DNA of 64,000 bases. Source: Methylobacterium oryzihabitans. GTDB taxonomy: Bacteria > Pseudomonadota > Alphaproteobacteria > Rhizobiales > Beijerinckiaceae. A model generated the notes under the pieces. The model was given only the letters and a program-made list of their open reading frames with translations. It was not told the origin of the DNA and searched no databases. The DNA is taken from NCBI RefSeq assembly GCF_004004555.2, contig NZ_SACP01000015.1, positions 1 through 64,000 on the forward strand, given 5' to 3'. This document shows positions 43,921 through 53,821 of the stretch, one piece after another; the first letter of the stretch is position 1; each line of letters begins with the position of its first letter. Position numbers and translations under genes: made by a program.

Positions 43921-44373
43921 CTATAGCAGAGGGTTTTGCGGCGCCGCAACGCCCGGGGCGGTCGCCAGCGCGTGCCCGGACCGGGCCGGCTCCTCGACCA
44001 GCACCGCCGGCGGGCGCCAGGTGCGCCGGGCGTTGGAGGCGCCGAGCACCAGGACCATCGCGGCGAGCGCCAGCATCAGCTTGTGCTTGCGCTCCAGGCG
44101 CCGCGGCGCGAGCGGCACGATCGCGGCCGATCCCGCCCGGGTGTCCGGCGGGCGGCGCGGACCGAGCCGGGTGACGGTGACGAAGGCGCCGGCCGGCACC
44201 CGTCTGCGCCGGGTCGCGACCGGCGCCGCCGCGGGAAAGCGGCCGGCGGCCGGGGGCAGGCGGCCGCGCAGCGGCGACAGGCCGCCGGCCGCATCGAGGG
44301 CGACCCAGCCGCCGGCGGCGGACGGGACCTGGGCACGGAGCGGGGAGGGATCGACCGGGATCACGGGCGGCAT
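43921..44373 (-). CDS. Hypothetical protein with one membrane helix
   Basis: A 150-residue protein of unknown family. The first 95 residues are rich in Pro, Ala and Arg. One hydrophobic helix lies at about 98-112 ('[18 protein letters not shown]'), followed by a short tail. Codon use is compatible with a gene, and the space between mdoH and gatC has no better candidate, but nothing else supports it strongly. It might be an inner-membrane protein with a disordered cytoplasmic N-terminus. Confidence 0.45.
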   Translation of the reverse strand: MPPVIPVDPSPLRAQVPSAAGGWVALDAAGGLSPLRGRLPPAAGRFPAAAPVATRRRRVPAGAFVTVTRLGPRRPPDTRAGSAAIVPLAPRRLERKHKLMLALAAMVLVLGASNARRTWRPPAVLVEEPARSGHALATAPGVAAPQNPLL

Positions 44374-44467
44374 CCGGAAAGGGTGAACGAAGCGTTAACG
44401 AAGGGGTAGGCCGTCCGGCCCCGCCCCGCCACGCAAACCTTTCGTTAACCCTAATCCGGATCCCGGA

Positions 44468-46648
44468 TCAGCCCCGCAACTGCGTCAGCCGGTCGAGCAG
44501 GGCGCGGTCGTGCAGCAGCGCCATCCGCTCCTTCGGCTTGAGCCAGTCGGCCGCCTCGCCGATCGTCTCGGCCTCGACCACCTTGGCCTGCGCCATGGCA
44601 TGATCGGGATCGATGGCGCCCCGCGGCCGGGGCGCGGACGCGGGCAGCATCGCGACGTGCCCGGTCTGGAGCGCCGGATCGGCGTGGAGGGCGCACAGGG
44701 CGTCGGCGTCGTCGAAGCCGTCCGCCGCGTTGCACGCCTCGATCGCCTTGGCGTCGAGGGCGACGGCGGGCGGCTCGCGCTCCTCGGGCGTCATCAGCAG
44801 GCCGAGGCGCTTGAGCGCGAGCCCGATCGCGAGCTGGCCGCTCGCCCACGAGATCGGGATCGCCAGGACGAGGCCGAGGATCGTCGGCGACATCCACAGG
44901 AACAGCGACGTGGCGATGGCGAAGGCGGCGATGCCGGCGACGAGGCCGAGGATCGTGTGCCAGCGATGGCGACGGACGATGTCGCGCATCGGGATCGAGC
45001 CGTCGTCGCGCCGCTGCGGGTTCCAGCCGGTGTCGCGCCCGAGCAGGATCTGCAGCACCGAGCCGGACTGGATCAGCATCGCGATCGGGGCGAGCAGCGC
45101 CGAGGCCAGGGTCTCGATCAGCGCCGAGGCGACGAGCCGCAGCGCCCCGCCGCTCGCCCGCCGCACCGGGCCGTCGAGGAGGGCGAGGATCAGCCCGAAC
45201 AGCTTCGGGGCGAGCAGGATGCCCATGGTGATCCCGAAGAGCTGGAGCGCGCGGACGGGATCGAAGCGCGGCCAGACCGGGTAGAGGCGGAACTCGGTGG
45301 AGAAGTATTCGGGGCGGATATAGGCGGTCTGCAGCGCCAGCGCGATGCCGACCACGAGCTGCGCCGCCCAGAGCGGCGAGGCGACGTAGCCGGCGATACC
45401 GGTGGCGAAGTGCTGCCGGGTCGCCAGCGTCAGCCCGGCCGCGCCGATGATGCGCGAGTGCTGGAGGTTGCCCTGGGCCCAGCGCCGGTCGCGGATCGCG
45501 ACGTCGATCAGCGAGGGCGGGCTCTCCTCGTAGGAGCCGGCGAGGTCGGGGAGCATGTACACGCTCCAGCCGCCGCGGCGGATCAGCGCCGCCTCGACGA
45601 AGTCGTGGCTGAGCACGTGGCCGCCGAAGGGCGGCTTGCCCTTGAGGTCGGGCAGGCCGCACTGCTCGGCGAAGGCGCGGGTGCGGATGATCGCGTTGTG
45701 GCCCCAGTAATTGCCGTCGCGGCCCGACCACAGGGCGAGGCCGGTGGCGATCACCGGGCCGTAGATGCGGGCGGCGAATTGCTGGAGGCGGGCGAACAGG
45801 GTGTTGCGGTTGATGATGAGCGGCAGCGACTGGATGATGCCGGCATCGGGGTCGGCCTCCATCGCGGCGGCGAGGCGCACGACGCAGTCGCCGCTCATCA
45901 GGCTGTCGGCGTCGAGCACCAGCATGTGGTCGTAGTGCCCGCCCCAGCGGGTGACGAAGTCGGCGATGTTGCCGGCCTTGCGGTGGTGGTTCTTCGGCCG
46001 GTGGCGGTAGTACAGGCGGGCGCCGTCGCCGAGCCGGGCCCGCAGCGCCAGGAAGGCGCGCTCCTCGGCGACCCAGGCGTCGCTCTGCGTCGAGTCGGAC
46101 AGGATCCAGTAGTCGAACCGGGCACCCTCGCCGGTGGCCTCGATCGAGGCGCGGATCGCCTCCACCGCCGCGAAGGTGCGGGCCGTGGCCTCGTTGTAGA
46201 CCGGCATCACCACGGCGGTGCGCCGGGTCAGCGGGCCGGACGGGTGCGCCTGGCCGCGCCGGCGCAGCAGCGAGACGAAGCCGAGCAGGCCCGACGCGAA
46301 GGCCAGCGCGATCCACGAGAAGTTGAGCGTGAACAGCACCAGCAGCAGCCATTGCAGCCAGGTGGTGCTGCCGGCGACCGAGACGACCTCGTACATCTGC
46401 ACGGCGCCGTAGACGGTGAGCGCCAGGGCGCCGCCGAACACGAACAGCCGCGCGGCGACCGGCGCGCGCCGGGACGGCACCGCGCGGGCGCGCGCCGGGT
46501 CCCAGCGGCGCAGGTCCTGCACCGGCATGGCGAGGGGCGCCTCCGGCGGCACGGCCGGGGCGAAGGCCGCGGGCGCCCGGGCGCCGAGATCCGGGGCGCC
46601 GGGATTCCGGGCGGGGGCGGTCGTCAGGGTGTCCACCGGTAGAGCCAT
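44468..46648 (-). CDS. mdoH: Glucans biosynthesis glucosyltransferase MdoH (OpgH)
   Basis: A 726-residue inner-membrane GT2 enzyme that makes the beta-1,2-linked backbone of osmoregulated periplasmic glucans from UDP-glucose. Hydrophobic helices at about 70-130 are followed by the catalytic domain with 'VVMPVYNEATARTF', 'DYWILSDSTQSDAW', 'LVLDADSLMSGD' (the D-x-D site) and 'RDRRWAQGNLQH' (the QxxRW-like site). More helices follow. The ATG at 46648 lies inside the end of mdoG, giving a 25-bp overlap, so translation of the two is probably coupled. The C-terminal tail (about 640-726) is soluble. Confidence 0.9.
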   Translation of the reverse strand: MALPVDTLTTAPARNPGAPDLGARAPAAFAPAVPPEAPLAMPVQDLRRWDPARARAVPSRRAPVAARLFVFGGALALTVYGAVQMYEVVSVAGSTTWLQWLLLVLFTLNFSWIALAFASGLLGFVSLLRRRGQAHPSGPLTRRTAVVMPVYNEATARTFAAVEAIRASIEATGEGARFDYWILSDSTQSDAWVAEERAFLALRARLGDGARLYYRHRPKNHHRKAGNIADFVTRWGGHYDHMLVLDADSLMSGDCVVRLAAAMEADPDAGIIQSLPLIINRNTLFARLQQFAARIYGPVIATGLALWSGRDGNYWGHNAIIRTRAFAEQCGLPDLKGKPPFGGHVLSHDFVEAALIRRGGWSVYMLPDLAGSYEESPPSLIDVAIRDRRWAQGNLQHSRIIGAAGLTLATRQHFATGIAGYVASPLWAAQLVVGIALALQTAYIRPEYFSTEFRLYPVWPRFDPVRALQLFGITMGILLAPKLFGLILALLDGPVRRASGGALRLVASALIETLASALLAPIAMLIQSGSVLQILLGRDTGWNPQRRDDGSIPMRDIVRRHRWHTILGLVAGIAAFAIATSLFLWMSPTILGLVLAIPISWASGQLAIGLALKRLGLLMTPEEREPPAVALDAKAIEACNAADGFDDADALCALHADPALQTGHVAMLPASAPRPRGAIDPDHAMAQAKVVEAETIGEAADWLKPKERMALLHDRALLDRLTQLRG

Positions 46649-48261
46649 GTCTCGCTGAGCGGTTGGTCGGCGGCCTTGAGGGTCAGGCGCAGTTCGCAGG
46701 CAGTGTCGTTGCCGGGGTCGAGCTCGAACAGAACCCGGACGGTCTTGCGCTCGGGATAGGGGTAGACGACCTGCCGGACGATCGTGCCCGGGCTGGTGCC
46801 GAGCACCGCCGAAAGGGCGTCGGGCTGGAGGCCCGGGGCGGACAGGCCCTCGCCGCCGAAGTCGACGAGGAACAGCCGGCGCTTGCCGGAGGTGCCCTTG
46901 CCGACCCGGGTGCCGGTGCAGCGGGCGAGCGGCGGCTCCCCGGGCGCGGTCCAGCACCAGAACTGGCGGTAGCTGAACGCGGTCTCCTTCGCGATCGGCT
47001 CCTTGGGCCGCCAGTACGACAGGATGTTCTCGTTGACCTCGGATTCGCTCGGGATCTCGATGAGCTGCACCGCGCCGGCGCCCCAGGGCCGCTGGGCGAC
47101 GCCCGGCCCCCAGGTGCTCAGCGGCTCGACCCACAGGCTCGGCCGGCGCTCCCAGCGCTGCACGTCGTCCTCGAAGGCGGCGTAGTCGCGGTCGCGCTGC
47201 ACCAGCCCGAAGCCCTTCGGGTCCTGGTCCATGAAGGCCGAGATCTGGAGCGTCTCGGGGTTCTGGATCGGCCGCCACAGGGCCTCGCCCCAGCCGTTGC
47301 GGATCTGGAGCGCGCCGGTCTCGTGGGCGGCGGCGCGGGCGTCGTCGATGTTGCGGCGGTCGTTGGGACCGAACAGGTAGGCGCCGGTGATGCCGGCGAT
47401 GCCGACATGCTCCAGCGTCGTGCGCGGGCACACCGTCGCCTCGACGTCGACGATGGTGGCGTCGCCGGGCCGCAGGGTCATGTGCAGGGCGGCGGTGGCC
47501 GATTCGGAATCGACGAGCGCATGAATGGCGATGTGGCCGCTGCCGGGGTTCGGGCGCTCGATCCAGAAGGCGCGGAAGAGCGGGAATTCCTCGCCCTTCG
47601 CCTCGGCGGGGCGCAGGGTCAGGGCCCGGGCGGTGACGCCGTAGCTCTGGCCGGCGGCGAGCGCCCGGAAGAACGAGGCGCCCTGGAAGATCGCGCAGTC
47701 GGCGGGCGGGTTGCCGCCGAAGCTCGCATAGAGTCGGAAGCCCGAGAAGCCGAGGTCGCGTCCCTCCTCGGGAGCCTTGAGCTTGCCGAAGGTGTACCGG
47801 TTGCGGTCGTAGGCGATGCGCCGCACGGTGCCGTCCTCGACGACGTGCAGGGCGACCGGCGTGGTGAAGACGAAGCCGCGATGCAGCGGCTCGACCACGA
47901 AGCCGCGGCCCTCGTCGGCCCAGACCAGCGCCGAACTCTGCGGCCGGATCGCGACGTATTGCTCGTAGGTCAGATTGTTGAGCGGATCGGGCAGGTCGGT
48001 GGCGGGGGCCGCGAACGGCTTCTTCGCCAGCGCGCGGGCGAGCTCGACCACGAACCCGGCCTCGAAGCGGTCGCCGTCGCCGAGGCTCGGGCCGGCGGGG
48101 GCCGGGTCCTGCGCGAAGGCGGCGCCGATCCCGCCGGTCCAGGCGAGGCTCGGCCCGGACAGGCCCGCGCCGGCGAGGCCGGCGGCGAGGGCCAGGACCT
48201 CGCGACGGCCCGGCTGCCCGGTTCGGGACGGGCGGGGTGGGACGGGGCGGGGGGGCGTCAT
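46624..48261 (-). CDS. mdoG: Glucan biosynthesis protein MdoG/MdoD (OpgG/OpgD family)
   Basis: A periplasmic protein of about 545 residues with the MdoG fold: a beta sandwich and an immunoglobulin-like C-terminal domain. It is needed for backbone release or branching of periplasmic glucans. The N-terminus carries a twin-arginine-like signal ('GRREVLALAAGLAGAGL'), as in MdoD, so export by Tat is likely. Typical blocks include 'LTYEQYVAIRPQSSALVW' and 'AFWIERPNPGSGHIAIHALV'. It is the first gene of the mdoGH pair and diverges from glmU. ATG 48261 precedes the signal; an upstream frame reaching the family D repeat was not used. Confidence 0.9.
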   Translation of the reverse strand: MTPPRPVPPRPSRTGQPGRREVLALAAGLAGAGLSGPSLAWTGGIGAAFAQDPAPAGPSLGDGDRFEAGFVVELARALAKKPFAAPATDLPDPLNNLTYEQYVAIRPQSSALVWADEGRGFVVEPLHRGFVFTTPVALHVVEDGTVRRIAYDRNRYTFGKLKAPEEGRDLGFSGFRLYASFGGNPPADCAIFQGASFFRALAAGQSYGVTARALTLRPAEAKGEEFPLFRAFWIERPNPGSGHIAIHALVDSESATAALHMTLRPGDATIVDVEATVCPRTTLEHVGIAGITGAYLFGPNDRRNIDDARAAAHETGALQIRNGWGEALWRPIQNPETLQISAFMDQDPKGFGLVQRDRDYAAFEDDVQRWERRPSLWVEPLSTWGPGVAQRPWGAGAVQLIEIPSESEVNENILSYWRPKEPIAKETAFSYRQFWCWTAPGEPPLARCTGTRVGKGTSGKRRLFLVDFGGEGLSAPGLQPDALSAVLGTSPGTIVRQVVYPYPERKTVRVLFELDPGNDTACELRLTLKAADQPLSETWLYRWTP

Positions 48262-48620
48262 GCGGAGCGGGTGACCATGCGGATGCCGGGAGACTTGCCG
48301 TTTACCATGTGGACTGCTGAACCGCGGGTTAAGACCGTGCCCCGGCGGCAAGGTCAAGCTCGGCCTGCCAAGCTCGCAGGGCGACGCTGTCCGGCGGGCG
48401 CGAAGAGCGCCCCGCGGAGCGGGTTCGGGAGGACACATGTCCTCCCGAACGCAGAGCGGAGCGAAAGCCAAGGCCGCGGAGGCGGCCGCCGGCGCTTGAG
48501 GCCGAACAAAAATGGCCAGGGCAATCGCTCTGAAGCGATTGCCCTGGCCAAGCTCGGCCCGCATTGGCCGCGCCGGGCGGATCGGCTAGAGCCCGGGCTC
48601 GACAGAGCCCGGACCCCGCG
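48262..48620. other. Divergent region between mdoG and glmU, containing a family D repeat
   Basis: The 359 bp hold the family D repeat (about 48377-48549) and, nearest to mdoG, a more AT-rich stretch (48298-48335) suitable for a promoter. No gene is present. I cannot assign -35/-10 elements. Confidence 0.45.
48377..48549 (+). repeat. Family D palindromic repeat, copy 2
   Basis: It shares with copy 1 the core CGAAGAGCGCCCCGCGGAGC, the hairpin GTTCGGGAGGAC/GTCCTCCCGAAC (48423-48450), then ACGCAGAGCGGAGCGAAAGC. A variable hairpin GGCCGC-GGAG-GCGGCC and GCCGGCGCTTGAGGCC follow. The terminal 16-bp stem GGCCAGGGCAATCGCT/AGCGATTGCCCTGGCC spans 48514-48549. Hairpins occur at the same places as in copy 1 while their sequences differ. 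Confidence 0.7.
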
Positions 48621-49979
48621 ATGACCTCCTCCGCCCCCTCCACGGCCCGCTCCCTCCTCGCCGTCGTCCTGGCGGCCGGCAAGGGCACGCGGATGCGCTC
48701 CGAGCGGCCGAAGGTTCTGCACCCGCTCGCCGGGCGGCCGATGCTCGGGCACGTGCTGGCGGCGGTGGAGGCGGCCGGGGCGACGCGGGTCGCGGTCGTC
48801 GCCGAGCCGGGTCGGGACGACGTGGCGAAGGCGGTGGCAGAGGCGCTGCCGGAGGCCGCCGTCTACCCGCAGGCCGAGCGCCTCGGCACCGCCCACGCCG
48901 TGCTGGCGGCGCGGGCGGCGCTCGCCGAGGGCGCCGACGACGTCGTGGTGGCGTTCGGGGACACGCCGCTCGTCACCGCCGGAACCCTGGAGCGCCTGCG
49001 CGCACCGCTCGCCGGGGGCGCCGCCGTGGTCGTGCTGGCCTTCGAGGCCGCCGATCCGACCGGCTACGGCCGGGTGCTGGTCGAGGACGGCCGCGTCGTG
49101 GCGATCCGCGAGCACAAGGACGCGAGCGAGGCCGAGCGCGCGGTGCGGCTGTGCAATGCCGGGCTGATGGCGCTGGCCGGATCCCGGGCGCTCGCCCTGC
49201 TCGACGCGATCCGCGCCGACAACGCCGCCGGCGAATACTACCTCACCGATGCGGCCGGCCTCGCGGCGGCGGCGGGCCTCGACGTGGCGGTGGTCACGGT
49301 CGACGAGGCCGAGGCGCGGGGCATCAACGACCGGGTCCAACTCGCCGCCGCCGAGGCCGAGATCCAGGCCCGGCTGCGCCGCGACGCGATGCTCGCCGGC
49401 GCGACGCTGATCGCGCCCGAGACGGTCTTCCTCAGCCACGACACGATGCTGGGCCGCGACGTCACGGTGGAGCCCCACGTCGTGTTCGGGCCCGGCGTCG
49501 TCGTCGGCGACGGCTGCGTCATCCACGCCTTCTCGCACCTGGAGCAGGCGCGGCTGGAGGCGGGGGTGCAGGTCGGCCCCTATGCCCGCCTGCGGCCCGG
49601 GGCGCGGCTCGCCGCCGGCGCCCGCATCGGCAACTTCGTCGAGGTCAAGAACGCCGCCATCGGAGCCGGCGCCAAGCTCAACCACCTGACCTATGTCGGC
49701 GACGCCGAGGTCGGGGCGGGCGCGAATCTCGGTGCCGGCACGATCACTTGCAACTACGACGGCGTGAACAAGCACCGCACCACGATCGGCGCCGGCGCCT
49801 TCGTCGGCTCCAATTCCTCGCTCGTTGCCCCCGTGACGGTCGGGGCCGGGGCCTATGTCGGCTCGGGCTCGGTCGTGACCGAGGACGTGCCGGACGGCGC
49901 GCTCGCCCTCGGCCGCGGCCGGCAGGTGACCAAACCCGGCTGGGCGGAACGGAACGGACCGAAGGCGCGGAAGGACTAG
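48621..49979 (+). CDS. glmU: Bifunctional UDP-N-acetylglucosamine diphosphorylase / glucosamine-1-phosphate N-acetyltransferase
   Basis: A 452-residue enzyme that acetylates glucosamine-1-phosphate and joins it to UTP, giving UDP-GlcNAc for peptidoglycan and lipopolysaccharide. The N-terminal pyrophosphorylase domain has '[20 protein letters not shown]' (16-35) and 'FGDTPLV'. The C-terminal half is a left-handed beta-helix of hexapeptide repeats, with '[20 protein letters not shown]' and '[15 protein letters not shown]'. The ATG at 48621 follows a G-rich stretch. glmS lies 294 bp downstream in the same direction, so the two steps of hexosamine supply are grouped. Confidence 0.95.
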   Translation: MTSSAPSTARSLLAVVLAAGKGTRMRSERPKVLHPLAGRPMLGHVLAAVEAAGATRVAVVAEPGRDDVAKAVAEALPEAAVYPQAERLGTAHAVLAARAALAEGADDVVVAFGDTPLVTAGTLERLRAPLAGGAAVVVLAFEAADPTGYGRVLVEDGRVVAIREHKDASEAERAVRLCNAGLMALAGSRALALLDAIRADNAAGEYYLTDAAGLAAAAGLDVAVVTVDEAEARGINDRVQLAAAEAEIQARLRRDAMLAGATLIAPETVFLSHDTMLGRDVTVEPHVVFGPGVVVGDGCVIHAFSHLEQARLEAGVQVGPYARLRPGARLAAGARIGNFVEVKNAAIGAGAKLNHLTYVGDAEVGAGANLGAGTITCNYDGVNKHRTTIGAGAFVGSNSSLVAPVTVGAGAYVGSGSVVTEDVPDGALALGRGRQVTKPGWAERNGPKARKD

Positions 49980-50273
49980 ATCCCAGCGGCATCAACGCGA
50001 TGAAGCCGGGTTCTCGTCTTCCACCGGAGGATGAGGTCGCCTCCCTGGTGCCGCCCGATACCGGCCGCCAGATACCCTTCGTTCAGCCCGGTGCGTCACA
50101 CTCGGCAAGGTGAGTTGATTGGCTCGGGCCCCCACGCCACCTGTAAGGGTGACAAGCGTGGCAGCGGCCAGCGCGGCGGGCCATCCGGGCGGCCGGAGAC
50201 TTGCGCCCGGACCGCCGCGAGGGCACGGACGTCCCGGATCGGGACGGTCGGATCGAACGAGTGAGGCGTTGGC

Positions 50274-52100
<1,827 letters not shown>

Positions 52101-52207
52101 GCGCCGGCCGGCGCCGCGGATTGCTCCGTTGCCGGACACCGGGTCGCGCCGCCGCGTCCCGGTCGGGCCTCGCCCGGGGGAAGCGGCGACGCTTGAACCG
52201 CGTCCGA

Positions 52208-52235
52208 TTGACAGCCCCCGCCGCCCGATTAATTT
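52208..52235 (+). promoter_or_regulatory. Probable promoter of the paa operon
   Basis: A perfect TTGACA (-35, 52208-52213) is followed after 16 bases by TAATTT (52230-52235), the most AT-rich hexamer nearby. It lies 70 bp upstream of the paaG start, with a candidate operator overlapping its downstream edge. Confidence 0.45.
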
Positions 52236-52252
52236 ACCGGACGGTTGGTCGA
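52233..52252 (+). promoter_or_regulatory. Candidate TetR/PaaR operator overlapping the paa promoter
   Basis: TTTACCGGACGGTTGGTCGA contains the dyad ACCG-GA-CGGT (52236-52245) and an outer ACC...GGT symmetry. It overlaps the -10 region. The TetR-type regulator encoded at the end of the operon is the obvious candidate ligand-responsive repressor; this is inference. Confidence 0.4.
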
Positions 52253-52304
52253 TCGAAGGCCGGGCGCCCGCAAGAAGGCGACCCGGGCGACCCCGGGAGG
52301 CGAC

Positions 52305-53108
52305 ATGGCTGGCGAACCGACGGACCTCGTCCTCAGCGAGCGGCGCGAGGGCTACCGCGTCCTCACCCTCAACCGGCCCGACCGGCTCAACGCCTTCACG
52401 GGCGCGATGCACGAGGCGCTGCGCGCCGCCCTCGACGACGCGGTGGCCGACGAGACCTGCCGGGCGCTGCTGCTGACCGGCGCCGGCCGTGGTTTCTGCG
52501 CCGGCCAGGACCTGTCCGAGCGCCGCGGCGGCGAGGGGCGGGCGGTCGACCTCTCGCAGACCTTGGATCAATACTACAATCCGCTGATCCGCCGGCTGCG
52601 CGACCTGCCGATGCCGGTGGTCTGCGCCGTCAACGGCGTCGCGGCCGGGGCGGGGGCGAACCTCGCGCTGGCCTGCGACATCGTGCTGGCGGCCCGCTCC
52701 GCGACCTTCCTCCAGGCCTTCGCCAGGCTCGGCCTCGTGCCGGATGCCGGCGGCACCTGGGTCCTGCCGCGCCTCGTCGGCCGGGCGCGGGCGCGCGGCC
52801 TCGCGCTCCTCGCCGAGCCGCTGGCGGCCGAGACCGCGGAGGCCTGGGGGATGATCTGGCGCGTCCACGACGACGCCGTGCTGATGGACGAGGCTCACCG
52901 CCTCGCCGCCCGCCTCGCCACCCAGCCGACCGCCGGCCTGCGGCTGATCCGCGACGCCCTCGACGCCTCCGAGACCAACGACCTCGACCGGCAGCTCGAC
53001 CTCGAACGCGACCTCCAGGGACGGGCCGGCCGCACGCCCGACTACCGCGAGGGCGTCGCCGCCTTCCTGGAGAAGCGGCCGCCGCGCTTCACCGGGGGGG
53101 CGTCGTGA
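52305..53108 (+). CDS. paaG: Enoyl-CoA hydratase/isomerase, probable PaaG (ring 1,2-epoxyphenylacetyl-CoA isomerase)
   Basis: A 267-residue crotonase-superfamily enzyme. The oxyanion-hole segments are 'GRGFCAGQDLSERR' and 'NGVAAGAGANLALACD', and 'LVPDAGGTWVLPRLVGRARA' carries the catalytic-acid region. PaaG converts ring-1,2-epoxyphenylacetyl-CoA to the oxepin form during aerobic phenylacetate breakdown. Its place before paaI and paaK supports the assignment over a generic enoyl-CoA hydratase. ATG 52305 follows GGGAGGCGAC. The stop overlaps the paaI start (GTGA). Confidence 0.85.
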   Translation: MAGEPTDLVLSERREGYRVLTLNRPDRLNAFTGAMHEALRAALDDAVADETCRALLLTGAGRGFCAGQDLSERRGGEGRAVDLSQTLDQYYNPLIRRLRDLPMPVVCAVNGVAAGAGANLALACDIVLAARSATFLQAFARLGLVPDAGGTWVLPRLVGRARARGLALLAEPLAAETAEAWGMIWRVHDDAVLMDEAHRLAARLATQPTAGLRLIRDALDASETNDLDRQLDLERDLQGRAGRTPDYREGVAAFLEKRPPRFTGGAS

Positions 53109-53551
53109 CGGCGGCCGACGACCTCGCCCGCGCCTGTGCCGCGGCGTTGTGGGCCGGCGACCGGGCGAGCCAGGGACTCGGCCTGCGCATCGAGCGGGTC
53201 GGCCCGGGCGAGGCGGTGCTGTCGATGACCGTCCGCGACGACATGACCAACGGCCACGGCACCTGCCACGGCGGATTCATCTTCATGCTCGCGGATTCGG
53301 CCTTCGCCTTCGCGTGCAACTCGCACGACCAGCGCGCGGTGGCGCAGCATTGCAGCGTCACCTTCCTGCAGCCGGGCCGGCGCGGCGACCGCCTCGTCGC
53401 GACCGCGGTCGAGCGGGTGCGGGAGGGGCGCTCGGGGATCTGCGACGTGACCGTCCGGGACGGGGAGGGGCGGGTGGTGGCCGAGTTCCGCGGCCTGTCG
53501 CGGACCGTCGCCGGGACGGTGCTGGCGGAGGGCGGCGCGGAGGCGCGCTGA
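53105..53551 (+). CDS. paaI: Hydroxyphenylacetyl-CoA thioesterase PaaI
   Basis: A 148-residue hotdog-fold thioesterase that hydrolyses dead-end CoA thioesters formed in phenylacetate metabolism. The catalytic region 'NGHGTCHGGFIFMLADSAF' contains the conserved HGG and the acidic residue of the family, followed by the strand 'QHCSVTFLQPGRRGDRL'. The start is GTG 53105, overlapping the paaG TGA by four bases (GTGA), which implies coupled translation. The C-terminus is a short alanine-rich tail. A family C repeat separates it from paaK. Confidence 0.9.
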   Translation: MTAADDLARACAAALWAGDRASQGLGLRIERVGPGEAVLSMTVRDDMTNGHGTCHGGFIFMLADSAFAFACNSHDQRAVAQHCSVTFLQPGRRGDRLVATAVERVREGRSGICDVTVRDGEGRVVAEFRGLSRTVAGTVLAEGGAEAR

Positions 53552-53582
53552 GCCGTCCGGGCAACGAAGGGCGCGGGGCCCG

Positions 53583-53769
53583 AACCCTCCCTCCTCTGCG
53601 GGGGAGGGTGGCGAACGGAGTGAGCGCAGCGGGACGAAGTCCCGCCGAGAGGGGAACCACGCCGCCGGAAGTGGCTCGGCAGCCGTGCAGGCCGTCCCAT
53701 CCGGCACCGTCGTGTTCCCCTCTCCCGCCCTGCTTCGCAGGGCACCCTCCCCCGCAGAGGGGGGAGGGC
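53583..53769. repeat. Family C palindromic repeat, copy 3 (between paaI and paaK)
   Basis: The left arm CCCTCCCTCCTCTGCGGGGG is followed by AGGGTGGCGAACGGAGTGAG and the hairpin GCGGGAC-GAA-GTCCCGC, then GAGAGGGGAAC. The right arm is GTTCCCCTCTCCCGCCC, the hairpin CCCTGC-TTC-GCAGGG and CACCCTCCCCCGCAGAGGGG. It lies inside an apparent operon. Confidence 0.7.
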
Positions 53770-53821
53770 TAGGAGAGCGCTACTAACGCCACACCGATAA
53801 CGACCAACCCGGGAGGCCGCC

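Noticed and set aside
44374..44467. TTAACGAA motifs near 44391 and 44446 as CtrA sites
   Set aside because: Only half sites are present; neither has the second TTAA at seven-base spacing.
49980..50273. Possible glmS ribozyme or riboswitch upstream of glmS
   Set aside because: No glmS ribozyme core is visible and the class is not expected in this group. The region has only weak inversions.
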